A DNA stretch of 64,000 nt from contig NZ_VFWZ01000002.1 in assembly GCF_006443095.1 (NCBI RefSeq), positions 62,001 to 126,000 of the forward strand. Reading direction: 5' to 3'. Within the stretch, counting starts at the first letter, position 1. Every line of letters starts with the position of its first letter. Both the position numbers and the translations under genes were made by a program. The stretch comes from Aquimarina algicola. Its GTDB lineage: Bacteria; Bacteroidota; Bacteroidia; Flavobacteriales; Flavobacteriaceae. The notes under the pieces are model-generated. The model did no database searches and had not been told where the DNA came from. It worked only from the letters and a program-made list of their open reading frames with translations. Positions 8,697-17,666 of this stretch are shown in pieces.

Positions 8697-10170
8697 AAAA
8701 GAACAGGTAAATATCGTTTGGTTAAAAAGAGATCTCAGGTTACAAGACAATGAGGCTATTTATAATGCGCTGTCATCTGATATGCCTGTTCTTTTATTAT
8801 ACGTTTTCGAAAATTCTCTAAAAACTGATAAACATTACAGTCAACGACATTGGAATTTTATAAAACAATCATTAGCATGTCTCAATACCCATCTTTTATC
8901 GTATAATACAAAGGTAGTTACGGTATCTTCAGAAGTTATTCAGGCATTTAGCACCTTACAACAGTTTTGGAAGATTAACACCGTATTTTCTCACCAAGAA
9001 ACCGGATTACGTATTACATATAATCGGGATAAAGCATTTGCCCGATTTTGTAAAAATAATCTTATCGAGTGGCAAGAATCTGTAAACAATGGTGTCTTCA
9101 GGGGTCTTGAAAATCGAAAAACATGGCGCAACGATTGGGAAGAGTATATGCAAAACCCTTTATTTGATTTTCAACCAAAATCAAATGTCTTTATCAATTT
9201 AGAGACGATCTCAAAGTTAGAGGAACTTTTTAAAGTGGAATCTTTAGAAACAGATACAGCTTCTACTTTTCAAAAAGGAGGAACAGATATTGGTTTAAAA
9301 TATTTACATTCCTTCTTCAATGAACGTTACAAAAATTACAATCAACACATTTCTAAACCCGAATTAGCCCGAAAAGGTTGCAGTCGACTCTCTCCGTATC
9401 TGGCATGGGGAAACTTATCAGTACGACAAGTATGGCAATATGCAAAAGCTTTTAGAGAAACAGCAAAAAACAAAAGGGCTATAGATGGGTTTACTTCTAG
9501 ATTACGTTGGCAAGCCCATTTTATCCAAAAGTTTGAGATGGAAGATATTATGGAGTTCGAAAGCATCAATAAAGGGTATCGAAGACTCAAAAAACAAATT
9601 TCTGAAGGATACCAAACCGCATGGCGAGAAGGAAAAACAGGGTATCCGCTAGTCGACGCCTGTATGAGATGTCTAAACGAAACAGGATATCTTAATTTTA
9701 GAATGAGAGCTCTGGTCGTATCCTTTTTTACGCATAACTTATGGCAACCCTGGCAAGAAGCTACGGCTCATTTATCACAAATGTTCCTTGATTTTGAACC
9801 CGGTATACATTTTCCTCAATTACAAATGCAAGCAGGCGAAACCGGAATCAATATGTTACGCATTTATAATCCGATAAAAAATAGTATTGAACATGATCCA
9901 GAGGGTATCTTCATCAAAAAATGGGTCCCTGAACTACGAAATATTCCAATAGCCTTTATACATGAGCCTTACAAGATGACACCTATGGAGCAAAAGTTTA
10001 ATAATTTTACATTAGATAAAGACTACCCTTTACCCATAGTTGATATGATCAAAACAAGAAAAAAAGCAAGTGACACACTATGGAACATGAAGGACGATCA
10101 ATTAGTGCTTAGAGAAAGCTATAGAATTCTAAAAAAACATACATTACCCGATCGCAATAATTTTGACTAA
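8686..10170 (+). CDS. Divergent deoxyribodipyrimidine photolyase/cryptochrome-like protein
   Basis: A 494-residue photolyase-superfamily protein: antenna domain from NIVWLKRDLRLQDNEAIYNAL, then FAD-binding helices with RLSPYLAWGNLSVRQVWQYAKAFR (about 229), LRWQAHFIQKFE and YPLVDACMRCLNETGYLNFRMRALVVSFF (about 324-352). The loop where class I enzymes carry a WQWAAGTG-type motif reads HFPQLQMQAGETGIN, so the FAD-proximal asparagine position appears changed. It may be a repair enzyme of a distinct clade or a sensor. The start overlaps the previous gene by 11 bases. Confidence 0.85.
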   Translation: MNTKKEQVNIVWLKRDLRLQDNEAIYNALSSDMPVLLLYVFENSLKTDKHYSQRHWNFIKQSLACLNTHLLSYNTKVVTVSSEVIQAFSTLQQFWKINTVFSHQETGLRITYNRDKAFARFCKNNLIEWQESVNNGVFRGLENRKTWRNDWEEYMQNPLFDFQPKSNVFINLETISKLEELFKVESLETDTASTFQKGGTDIGLKYLHSFFNERYKNYNQHISKPELARKGCSRLSPYLAWGNLSVRQVWQYAKAFRETAKNKRAIDGFTSRLRWQAHFIQKFEMEDIMEFESINKGYRRLKKQISEGYQTAWREGKTGYPLVDACMRCLNETGYLNFRMRALVVSFFTHNLWQPWQEATAHLSQMFLDFEPGIHFPQLQMQAGETGINMLRIYNPIKNSIEHDPEGIFIKKWVPELRNIPIAFIHEPYKMTPMEQKFNNFTLDKDYPLPIVDMIKTRKKASDTLWNMKDDQLVLRESYRILKKHTLPDRNNFD

Positions 10171-10213
10171 CAGAATTAGATCTGAATTATGCATCTAGAA
10201 AATAAATAAAAAT

Positions 10214-10492
10214 ATGCAACATAAACTATCGATAAGAGACATCGACCGTATTATAGAAATGGCATGGGAAGACAGAACGCCCTTTGATGCAATTTTAATG
10301 CAATTTGGTTTAAAAGAACAAGAAGTAATAACTTTGATGCGTAGAGAAATGAAGCCCTCTAGTTTTAGAATGTGGCGTAAACGTGTACAAGGTAGAAAAA
10401 CCAAACACAGTAAACGAAGGGATTTTGAAGAAGGAAGATTCAAATGCAGTCGCCAACGCCAAATTACTCATAATAAAATATCAAAAAGATAA
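10214..10492 (+). CDS. TIGR03643 family protein
   Basis: A 92-residue basic protein matching TIGR03643: the opening LSIRDIDRIIEMAWEDRTPFDAI, then GLKEQEVITLMRREMKPSSFRMWRKRVQGRKTKH are family hallmarks. The N-terminal half looks like a small helix-turn-helix and the tail is Lys/Arg-rich, so nucleic-acid binding is plausible but unproven. The family is known for sitting next to cryptochrome/photolyase genes, which is the case here (43 bases after the third one). Its stop shares one base with the next start (TAATG at 10490), so the two are coupled. Confidence 0.88.
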   Translation: MQHKLSIRDIDRIIEMAWEDRTPFDAILMQFGLKEQEVITLMRREMKPSSFRMWRKRVQGRKTKHSKRRDFEEGRFKCSRQRQITHNKISKR

Positions 10493-10893
10493 TGTCTGAA
10501 AAAAAGAAGCCCGATGCCGTTGTATTTGATGAAGAGCACCAAAAATATAATGCTTCCCTAAAACCATACAGTACTAACCTTGGCGCACCAAAGATCACAA
10601 CAACAGACACTGTTGCATGGAAAAATGTGAGTATTCACAAAGTAAACAAACAGGTAAAAGCCAAATATGATGAGTTAAAGGCTGAATACGATGCTCTTAT
10701 GGAACAATTTGAGTATAATAATCTCGTGTATAGTGCCAAATTTAATTTTGAGCCTATAGTAGGTGAAACGTATCACTTATACAAAGATAATGAGCAGCAA
10801 CCTTTTTTATCTATAATTTCACCAAACGAATGCAATTTTAATCATATTGGAACATTCAGACTTAATGCAGAGAAAATGTGGGAAAAATTATAG
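10492..10893 (+). CDS. DUF2452 domain protein
   Basis: A 133-residue cytosolic protein of the DUF2452 family. It has a disordered charged N-terminus, then IHKVNKQVKAKYDELKAEYDALMEQFEYNNLVYSAKFNFEPIVGETYHLY, a helical segment followed by a small beta domain, and ends FNHIGTFRLNAEKMWEKL. Function is unknown. The start codon overlaps the TIGR03643 stop by one base, making it the last gene of the photolyase operon. A role in binding tetrapyrrole, flavin or damaged DNA cannot be judged from sequence. Confidence 0.85.
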   Translation: MSEKKKPDAVVFDEEHQKYNASLKPYSTNLGAPKITTTDTVAWKNVSIHKVNKQVKAKYDELKAEYDALMEQFEYNNLVYSAKFNFEPIVGETYHLYKDNEQQPFLSIISPNECNFNHIGTFRLNAEKMWEKL

Positions 10894-10967
10894 AAAACTC
10901 TATTATTAACCAATACAAGTATATTTAGCAATAGATTTACATCTATTTCAGCATTATTTGTATTTCT

Positions 10968-10985
10968 ATATACCGTTGGGTATAT
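10968..10985. promoter_or_regulatory. TetR-type operator, copy 1 (ATATACC-N4-GGTATAT)
   Basis: Perfect 7-bp inverted arms separated by GTTG, ending 7 bases before the ATG of the TetR regulator at 10993. An identical arm pair lies at 11603-11620 beyond the gene. Location over the start region fits autorepression. Confidence 0.8.
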
Positions 10986-10992
10986 TTGTGAC

Positions 10993-11586
10993 ATGATAAG
11001 ATCAGAAAAGACAAGACAATTTATTATTGAGAAGACTGCTCCTATATTTAATAAAAAAGGATATGTAGGAACGTATTTATCCGATCTTACCATTGCAACC
11101 GGGCTTACTAAAGGAAGTATTTATGGAAATTTCAAAGATAAAAATGAAGTAGCTTTAGAAGCTTTTAGATATAATTATAAATTTCAAACAGAAAACATTA
11201 TATCTAAAATAGAAGAAGAAAACAAAGCTGTTGACAAACTATTAGCATTTTTGAATCATTATAAAACTACATTCAAAGCTATCTTTAAAAATGGTGGTTG
11301 TGCGATTCTAAATACTGCTACAGATGTAGACGACGGAAATGATTTACTAAAAAAAGAAGTTGTAAAAACAATTTACAACTGGCATCATAGAATTGTTTCT
11401 ATTTTATTACAAGGGATACAAAACGATGAGTTTGATGAATATCTTGATACTAATGAATATGCATATAGAATGATAGCGCTAATCGAAGGCAGTATACTTC
11501 TTGCCAAAACATTAAACAAACCCGATATATTATTGAATAACATCATATTTCTAGAAAAAGAAATCAAACAAATATCATTAGAATAA
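10993..11586 (+). CDS. TetR/AcrR family repressor
   Basis: A 197-residue TetR-family regulator. The N-terminal helix-turn-helix (residues 1-55) reads RQFIIEKTAPIFNKKGYVGTYLSDLTIATGLTKGSIYGNFKDKNEVALEA, a canonical TetR DNA-binding domain. The C-terminal helices (from about 75) form the ligand pocket, with a TetR_C-like segment NGGCAILNTATDVDDGNDLLKKEV. It is flanked on both sides by the same operator, so it probably represses itself and the FabF-type gene that starts 54 bases downstream. An acyl-CoA or fatty-acid ligand is a reasonable guess from the target. Confidence 0.93.
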   Translation: MIRSEKTRQFIIEKTAPIFNKKGYVGTYLSDLTIATGLTKGSIYGNFKDKNEVALEAFRYNYKFQTENIISKIEEENKAVDKLLAFLNHYKTTFKAIFKNGGCAILNTATDVDDGNDLLKKEVVKTIYNWHHRIVSILLQGIQNDEFDEYLDTNEYAYRMIALIEGSILLAKTLNKPDILLNNIIFLEKEIKQISLE

Positions 11587-11602
11587 AAAAATTTAAATCG
11601 CC

Positions 11603-11620
11603 ATATACCTTACGGTATAT
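11603..11620. promoter_or_regulatory. TetR-type operator, copy 2 (ATATACC-N4-GGTATAT)
   Basis: The same 7-bp arms as the site at 10968-10985, here with spacer TTAC, ending 20 bases before the ATG of the ketoacyl synthase at 11641. Arms are identical while the spacers differ, as expected for a true binding site. Confidence 0.8.
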
Positions 11621-11640
11621 AAAATAATTTAATAAACGAT

Positions 11641-12888
11641 ATGAGAAGAGTAGTTATAACTGGCTTAGGAGCAATAACCCCAATAGGAAACAATGTCAAG
11701 GTCTATTGGCAAAACCTACTTAAAGGGATATCTGGAGCAGAGAAAATAACCCGTTTTGATCCAAGTAAATTCAAAACTCAATTTGCTTGTGAAGTTAAAA
11801 ATTATGATCCTTTGGTTTATTTTGACAAAAAAGAGGCTAGAAAACTTGATAGATTTAGTCAATATGGATTAATTGCTGCAGAAGAAGCTATAAAAGACGC
11901 AAAACTTGAATTTTCAAAGTTAGATACCAATAGGATTGGTGTAATTTTTTCAAGTGGAATTGGAGGGTTTGAAACATTTGAGGATGAAATAGTACAATAC
12001 ACTCAAAACAACTTCCGACCAAGATTTAATCCCTTTTTTATTACCAAAATTATACCTAATGGATTATCTGGTGCTATTGCTATCAAAAATGGATTAAGAG
12101 GAATCAATTATACTCCTGTAACTGCTTGTGCTTCTTCTACACAAAGTATTATTCACGCTTTTAACTATATTAAATTAGGGAAAGTAGATATTGTAATTAC
12201 AGGAGGGTCTGAAGCTCCCATTACAGAAGCTTCAATTGGAGGTTTTACTGCAATGAAAGCTATGTCTACAAATAATGAAAACTATAGTATTGCATCAAAA
12301 CCTTTTGATAAAAATCGAGATGGTTTTGTAATTGGTGAAGGTTCAGGGGCTTTAGTTATAGAAAGTCTAGACTCTGCTATAAGAAGAAATGCTACTATAT
12401 ATGCTGAGATTACCGGAGGTGGAGAAAGCTCAGATGCATATCATATCACAGGAACACATCCTGAAGGACTTGGGGCCTATCTCGCAATGGAAGGTGCCTT
12501 AAAAGAAGCTAATATTCTTCCTGAAAAAATCGATTATATTAATGCTCACGCAACCTCTACCGGAATAGGAGACTTATCAGAAATAAAAGCAATCGAAAAA
12601 CTTTTTGAGCACAATCCAGAAAAACCACAAATTAATGCTACTAAATCTATGACAGGACATCTACTAGGAGCGACTGGAGCAATAGAAGCTATTGCAACTA
12701 CTCTATCTGTAAAAACAAATATGATTCCACCAACTATTAATACTATAGATATTGATGAAAATATCTCTAAAGATTTCAATTTATCATTGCACAAAAAGTC
12801 AATAAAACAAATTGAATATGCGCTTAGTAACAGTTTTGGATTTGGTGGCCATTGTGCCACAATAGTATTCAAAAAATATAACAATTAA
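11641..12888 (+). CDS. Beta-ketoacyl-ACP synthase, FabF type
   Basis: A 415-residue thiolase-fold condensing enzyme that elongates acyl chains with malonyl-ACP. All active-site residues fall at the E. coli FabF positions: Cys163 (TACASST), His303 (NAHATSTG), Lys335 and His340 (KSMTGHLLGA), with the C-terminal SNSFGFGGHCATIVF loop. It has its own TetR regulator and operator and lacks neighbouring acpP or fabG genes, so it is probably not the housekeeping copy. It may tune membrane acyl composition or serve a specialised lipid. An isolated FabF-like synthase of a secondary pathway is the alternative. Confidence 0.93.
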   Translation: MRRVVITGLGAITPIGNNVKVYWQNLLKGISGAEKITRFDPSKFKTQFACEVKNYDPLVYFDKKEARKLDRFSQYGLIAAEEAIKDAKLEFSKLDTNRIGVIFSSGIGGFETFEDEIVQYTQNNFRPRFNPFFITKIIPNGLSGAIAIKNGLRGINYTPVTACASSTQSIIHAFNYIKLGKVDIVITGGSEAPITEASIGGFTAMKAMSTNNENYSIASKPFDKNRDGFVIGEGSGALVIESLDSAIRRNATIYAEITGGGESSDAYHITGTHPEGLGAYLAMEGALKEANILPEKIDYINAHATSTGIGDLSEIKAIEKLFEHNPEKPQINATKSMTGHLLGATGAIEAIATTLSVKTNMIPPTINTIDIDENISKDFNLSLHKKSIKQIEYALSNSFGFGGHCATIVFKKYNN

Positions 12889-12981
12889 AATACTTAAAGA
12901 ATAAGTGACACACATAAAAATTATAAAAAAATAAAACAGCATATTTTTTCGACTTTGATTTGTAATTTCATAGTTTAGAGT

Positions 12982-13557
12982 ATGATGAACACATTCTCAG
13001 ATTTTTTTGCTACATACGGCTTTCTCTCCAAAGAAGTCATTTCTGATATCGACAATATTTCTGTTAATATTTCATTTCCTGCAAATGAACTTATACTTAC
13101 AGCAGGTAGTACTTCAAAAGATATATATTTAATAGTAAATGGAGCTGCAAGACTTTATTACTACAGCGAAGGAAAAGAAATTACAAATCAATTCTTTTTT
13201 GAAGGAGAAATCATTGCCGATATGGAAAGTATGTATTCAAAAAAAAGAAGTAATTACAATATTCAACTATTAGAACATTGTGATTTGATCAAAATCAGAT
13301 ATTCGGCATTAGAAAAATTATATCAACAATATCACGACCTGGAATCCATAGGTAGAAAGTTAGCTATAGAATGTTTTCTAGAGGAAAATGAACGTAATCG
13401 GTCTTATCAAATACAAACTGCAAAAGAAAGGTATCAAAGTTTAATCAAAAAACACCCTAACATATTAAATAGGATCAATCTTGGTCATATTGCATCATAT
13501 ATTGGGATTACTCAAGTACAATTAAGTAGAATTAGGTCAGAACTTTTTTCTTTTTAA
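12982..13557 (+). CDS. Crp/Fnr family transcriptional regulator
   Basis: A 191-residue regulator: an N-terminal cyclic-nucleotide-binding jelly roll (about residues 20-115, ELILTAGSTSKDIYLIVNGAARLYY...FFFEGEIIADMESMYSK), then a dimer helix, and a short C-terminal winged helix with RINLGHIASYIGITQVQLSRIRSEL (about 163-187). No classic cAMP-contact RS motif is visible, which is common in the Bacteroidetes members. It stands alone between the FabF gene and a RidA gene (71 bases downstream), which it may control. Confidence 0.9.
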   Translation: MMNTFSDFFATYGFLSKEVISDIDNISVNISFPANELILTAGSTSKDIYLIVNGAARLYYYSEGKEITNQFFFEGEIIADMESMYSKKRSNYNIQLLEHCDLIKIRYSALEKLYQQYHDLESIGRKLAIECFLEENERNRSYQIQTAKERYQSLIKKHPNILNRINLGHIASYIGITQVQLSRIRSELFSF

Positions 13558-13628
13558 CAAATGTAAAAAGAAAAGGCTTTTTGGTTTTAGACATTTGGAC
13601 CAACGAATAAAAATCTAAAAAAATTATC

Positions 13629-14027
13629 ATGTCTAAAACATCAATTAATCCCAAAGAACTATATGACGGTTCTATATTTGGAATGTCACAATCTGTAATT
13701 GAAACTGATTCAAAACTTGTATTTATATCCGGTCAAGTCGATTGGAATCATCAACTTGAAACAACATCGCAGACAGTAGAAGAACAATTTAAGAACGCTC
13801 TAAAAAACCTTAGTATAGTGTTAAAAGCTTCAAAATCATCAATTGAAAACCTATTACAATTACGAATCTATATAAAAGGTGAACTCAATGATCATTTGAA
13901 TGCAATCGGTCCTTTATTAACAGATTACTTAGGTACATCAAAACCTGCTATAACGGGTGTAGGAGTAACTTCTCTGGCTTCGCCAAGTACTCTTGTCGAA
14001 ATAGAAGCAATAGCATCCTCAAAATAA
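13629..14027 (+). CDS. RidA family protein (enamine/imine deaminase fold)
   Basis: A 132-residue RidA/YjgF/UK114 protein. Family features are LVFISGQVDWN (about 29), the helix with EEQFKNALKNLSIVLKASKSSIENLLQLRIYIKG (about 57-90, containing the Arg of the RIY motif), and the closing STLVEIEAIASSK strand. RidA enzymes hydrolyse reactive enamines from amino-acid metabolism, but this family is diverse and the substrate here is open. It follows a Crp/Fnr regulator and precedes an AraC-GyrI regulator. Confidence 0.88.
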   Translation: MSKTSINPKELYDGSIFGMSQSVIETDSKLVFISGQVDWNHQLETTSQTVEEQFKNALKNLSIVLKASKSSIENLLQLRIYIKGELNDHLNAIGPLLTDYLGTSKPAITGVGVTSLASPSTLVEIEAIASSK

Positions 14028-14125
14028 AAATTTGATTAAAAATTTGCAAAAACATCTATAGGGTTATTTATAACAGCCAATTATCTTGATTTTTATCATT
14101 ACATTTAAAAATCAGGTTTAGAAAA

Positions 14126-15043
14126 ATGATAACAACTAATAGCATAATACAAAAAGAATATAATGACAGGATGAATCGGGTTTTTGAATATATTGACAAA
14201 AATCTTGATGCTGATTTGTCATTACAAACCGTTGCACAAGTTGCATTTTTCTCCCCCTTTCATTTTCATAGAGTATTCAAATTTATAACACAAGAAACAC
14301 TAAATGAATACGTAACCAGACAAAGAGTAGAAAAGTCTGCATCAGACTTATTACATAAAAATAGTAGTATACAAGAAATAGCTATCAAATATGGATTCAA
14401 TGATAACTCTTCTTTTACAAGGGTATTCAAAAAATATTATAATGTAAGCCCTAGAGAGTTTAAAAAACAAAATCCGAATAGATTTAGCAAGATTTGCCAA
14501 CTTCAAAGCAAGAATAGCCAAGAATATCTTACCTACGACAAATACATTTGTGTCATTAATAATCTAAAAAACTGGATAAAAATGAACGCAAAAATCGAAG
14601 TAAAAAAACTTCCAAAAATGGATGTAGCTTATGTATCAAGTATCGGATGTCAACATCTAGAATCTGCTTATCAAAAATTAATACAATGGGCGACTCCAAT
14701 AGATTTGATGAATGAACATACTAAAATGATTACTATTTATCATGATAGTTTTAAAATTACAGAAGCAAATAAAGTAAGAATGAGTGCTTCTATTTTACTT
14801 CATAAACCGGTCGACGTAAAAAAAGAAATAAGTCTCACAACTATCGAAGCAGGAAAATATATTGTGGGCCATTTTGAAATTGGACTCGACGAATTTGAAA
14901 AATCATGGACAGGGTTATTCATTTGGATGAACGAGAATGGATATCAAAAAGCAGATAATAATCCTTTTGAAATCTATCATAATGACTTTAAGAACCATCC
15001 GGAAAAAAAAGCAACTGTTGATTTTTGCATCCCAATCATATAA
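14126..15043 (+). CDS. AraC regulator with GyrI-like effector domain
   Basis: A 305-residue regulator of Rob/SoxS-like architecture. Residues 10-115 form the two AraC helix-turn-helices (MNRVFEYIDKNLDADLSLQTVAQVAFFSPFHFHRVFKF...KYGFNDNSSFTRVFKKYYNVSPREFKKQN). Residues 155-305 form a GyrI/BmrR-C effector-binding domain (KIEVKKLPKMDVAYVSSIGCQ...GLFIWMNENGYQKADNNPFEIYHNDFKNHPEKKATVDFCIPI). It senses a small molecule in relatives. A close relative with an extra domain is at 57974-59371. The epimerase gene begins 23 bases downstream, likely co-transcribed. Confidence 0.93.
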   Translation: MITTNSIIQKEYNDRMNRVFEYIDKNLDADLSLQTVAQVAFFSPFHFHRVFKFITQETLNEYVTRQRVEKSASDLLHKNSSIQEIAIKYGFNDNSSFTRVFKKYYNVSPREFKKQNPNRFSKICQLQSKNSQEYLTYDKYICVINNLKNWIKMNAKIEVKKLPKMDVAYVSSIGCQHLESAYQKLIQWATPIDLMNEHTKMITIYHDSFKITEANKVRMSASILLHKPVDVKKEISLTTIEAGKYIVGHFEIGLDEFEKSWTGLFIWMNENGYQKADNNPFEIYHNDFKNHPEKKATVDFCIPII

Positions 15044-15066
15044 AGCATTTCAAATAATACAACCCA

Positions 15067-15798
15067 ATGAAAAAAATATTAATAACAGGAGGTTTTGGAA
15101 AAATAGCAACACACTTTATTAAAAACTTTAGCGATCAATACGACATAACCGTTGCTGATTTGGTCGTTAATCATCATACTTTTTCAGACAAGGTTCAGGT
15201 GCAAAAAGTAAACTTATCAGATGCATCTGCATGTATAGGTTTATGTAATGATATAGATACTATTATACATTTGGCAGGAATAGCAAACCCAAACGCTACG
15301 TTTGATGAAGTGCTTAACGCTAATATTGTTGCTACCAGAAATATTTTTGAAACTGCGGTTCAAGCTAACTGTAAGAGGGTCATCTATGCGAGTAGCACCC
15401 AGACTATAGAAGGATATAAAGAAGACATTCAAATCAATAAAAATATGCCTCTAAGACCAAAAAATATATACGGTGTCTCAAAATGTTTTGGGGAAGCGTT
15501 AGGGCCATATTATGCATATCAAAAAAACATTTCTGTAATTTGCTTGAGGATTGGGGCATATGAATTTCCAAAAGACTTTACAGAAATGAATGCTCGGGAT
15601 TTAAGTGCTTTTTTACATCCGGATGATTGTAACCAATTATTAACCGGATGCATCGAAACAGAAGGCATTCAATATGAAATTTTAAATGCTATATCAAACA
15701 ATAGATATAAGAGACTTGACATAACCGAATCTATAGAAAAGTTTGGTTATCAACCAAAAGCAGATGCATTTGAATTATTCAAATTGGCTAAACCTTAA
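15067..15798 (+). CDS. NAD-dependent epimerase/dehydratase
   Basis: A 243-residue extended short-chain dehydrogenase/reductase. The Rossmann motif is ITGGFGKIATHFIKNF (about residues 5-20), the nucleotide-contact strand IDTIIHLAGIANPNA is near 63-77, and the active-site Ser-Tyr-Lys is seen as ASSTQ and YGVSK (Tyr and Lys about 137-141). It is similar to uronate dehydrogenase-like proteins, but substrate specificity cannot be read. Probably in one transcript with the AraC-GyrI regulator upstream; converges with the symporter gene, the two stops being 11 bases apart. Confidence 0.87.
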   Translation: MKKILITGGFGKIATHFIKNFSDQYDITVADLVVNHHTFSDKVQVQKVNLSDASACIGLCNDIDTIIHLAGIANPNATFDEVLNANIVATRNIFETAVQANCKRVIYASSTQTIEGYKEDIQINKNMPLRPKNIYGVSKCFGEALGPYYAYQKNISVICLRIGAYEFPKDFTEMNARDLSAFLHPDDCNQLLTGCIETEGIQYEILNAISNNRYKRLDITESIEKFGYQPKADAFELFKLAKP

Positions 15799-15809
15799 AT
15801 CAATACAGA

Positions 15810-17153
15810 TCAACTTTTCAGTTTTTCAAAATATATTTTTGCTTTAGCATTAACTTTTGGAGCCAACAACAACCCAGAAAATACTGTAGGGATAGCCATA
15901 AGTGCGAATGCACTGTCGATTAGGTTTATCGCTATATCAATCTTTACCCTTGCTGCTATAATTATGGAGAGGATATAAATATAATTATAGTATTTTCCAT
16001 ACTTGGGTTTGGTTAAAAAACCAAGACATGTCGTACCATAATACGAATATGAAAACAATGTAGATAAAGCAAATACCAATACCATAACAAGCACTACTGC
16101 ATCTCCTAATCGATAAGGTAAGACAGCGTTAAAAGCTTGTAATGTAATAGAGATCCCATTATCATCTGTACTTTGCCAAACTCCTGTAGATAAAATCGCA
16201 AGGGCAGTAAGTGTACATATTAATAATGTATCTATGGCAGGACCTATCATAGCGACCAACCCTTCTCGTATTGGTTCATTTGTTTTTGCCGTACCATGCA
16301 TCATAGGAGCTGTTCCTATACCTGCCTCGTTAGAAAATGCAGCTCTTTTAATTCCTGTTTTGATCAAATACCCTAATACTCCTCCTGCAGCGGCTTTACC
16401 CGAAAAAGCATCTTTAAAGATCAGCATAAACATCTCTGGTAATACTTCTATTTGGATGATTAAGACTGTAATGACCGTTATAAAATATAGTATCACCATA
16501 AAAGGTACCAACCTACTGGCAACAACTCCTATTCTTTTGATCCCTCCCAGAATAACCAAAGATGCAATAATAGATAACCCTATACCAATAAACCATTTGC
16601 TATCTTCTTCCCAATGCAGAACATCGACAAGAGTTTGAGTAAGTTGATTTGCTGTAAAAGCTGGTAGTGTTCCTACCAATCCTGCTAATGCGAATAGTAC
16701 GGCCAAGGGTTTCCATTCTCTACCCAAACCACGAGTAATTACATACATTGGACCACTTAATGATGTTCCTTCACTATCTTTTGATCTATACATCACTGCA
16801 AGAGAGCATGTATAAAATTTGGTAGCCATACCAATAATAGCACTTATCCACATCCAAAATACAGCACCTGGACCACCAGAAACAATTGCAACTGCTACCC
16901 CACTGATATTGCCCATACCAACAGTAGCGGCAATTGCAGAAGATAATGCCTGGAAATGACTAAGCTGCCCGGGAGCATAATCTTGATCATATTTGCCACG
17001 CAATACACTAATAGCATGTGTGAAATACAAAAAAGGAGTAAATCGTGAATACACCAAAAAGAAAACACCTCCTCCTATAAGTAATATAAGCAATGGCCAA
17101 TCCCATACCCAAGTACTAAAACCGGCCAGCAACCTATCTATAATATCTAACAT
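15810..17153 (-). CDS. Alanine/glycine:cation symporter family protein (AGCS)
   Basis: A 447-residue inner-membrane transporter with about 10-11 helices that couples Na+ or H+ to uptake of small neutral amino acids. AGCS hallmarks are LSSAIAATVGMGNISGVAVAI (about 71-91), GPGAVFWMWISAIIGMATKF and AAFSNEAGIGTAPMMHGTAKTNEP (about 271-294), which carries the conserved substrate/sodium-site segment. Length is typical. It is a monocistronic gene followed on its upstream side by a long noncoding repeat region. Confidence 0.93.
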   Translation of the reverse strand: MLDIIDRLLAGFSTWVWDWPLLILLIGGGVFFLVYSRFTPFLYFTHAISVLRGKYDQDYAPGQLSHFQALSSAIAATVGMGNISGVAVAIVSGGPGAVFWMWISAIIGMATKFYTCSLAVMYRSKDSEGTSLSGPMYVITRGLGREWKPLAVLFALAGLVGTLPAFTANQLTQTLVDVLHWEEDSKWFIGIGLSIIASLVILGGIKRIGVVASRLVPFMVILYFITVITVLIIQIEVLPEMFMLIFKDAFSGKAAAGGVLGYLIKTGIKRAAFSNEAGIGTAPMMHGTAKTNEPIREGLVAMIGPAIDTLLICTLTALAILSTGVWQSTDDNGISITLQAFNAVLPYRLGDAVVLVMVLVFALSTLFSYSYYGTTCLGFLTKPKYGKYYNYIYILSIIIAARVKIDIAINLIDSAFALMAIPTVFSGLLLAPKVNAKAKIYFEKLKS

Positions 17154-17410
17154 ACGATTATCTTGTTGTATAAATGTAATAACAAAAACTGTATTTTAAC
17201 TACATGATGGTCAGATTAAATAATTCGAGTTTCCTATTTTAAATTATCTGTTTCATCTAAAAAGCCATTACAAACAAGATCACTATCAATATACATCTAT
17301 TAGTGATAGCTACATATATATCCAAGCAAAGCATTTATCTATTAAAAAAAGTGGTCAACACCCAAAAAAGGTAATTGTAGGCCTTAGAAAGGTAGTTATA
17401 AGCCTTACTT

Positions 17411-17449
17411 TGATCCTTCGAACTACCTATACAGGTGCTCGAAGGATCA
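17411..17449. repeat. Long imperfect hairpin inside the repeat region
   Basis: TGATCCTTCGA (17411-17421) pairs exactly with TCGAAGGATCA (17439-17449), and the interior adds ACTACCT against AGGTGCT with one mismatch, leaving a very small loop. There is no T-tract, so it is not a standard terminator. It is the most stable structure in the repeat region. Confidence 0.65.
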
Positions 17450-17666
17450 GAAAGGTGCTTCTAGGCCGCGCAAAGGTAGTTCGAACCACCTCTTTTTGGA
17501 TCAGAACCCCTAATTTTATCAAAAATAACCCTTGACATAAGCCCTAGAAGCCGCAAAGGATCAAAAAAAAGTGTCAATCGATGGCTTCGAAGCGATAAAA
17601 TATGGGTAAAAAGAAGTAAAGTGCGGCCTCGAACTACCTTTGCGTGGCCTCGACCCCTTCTTGGTA

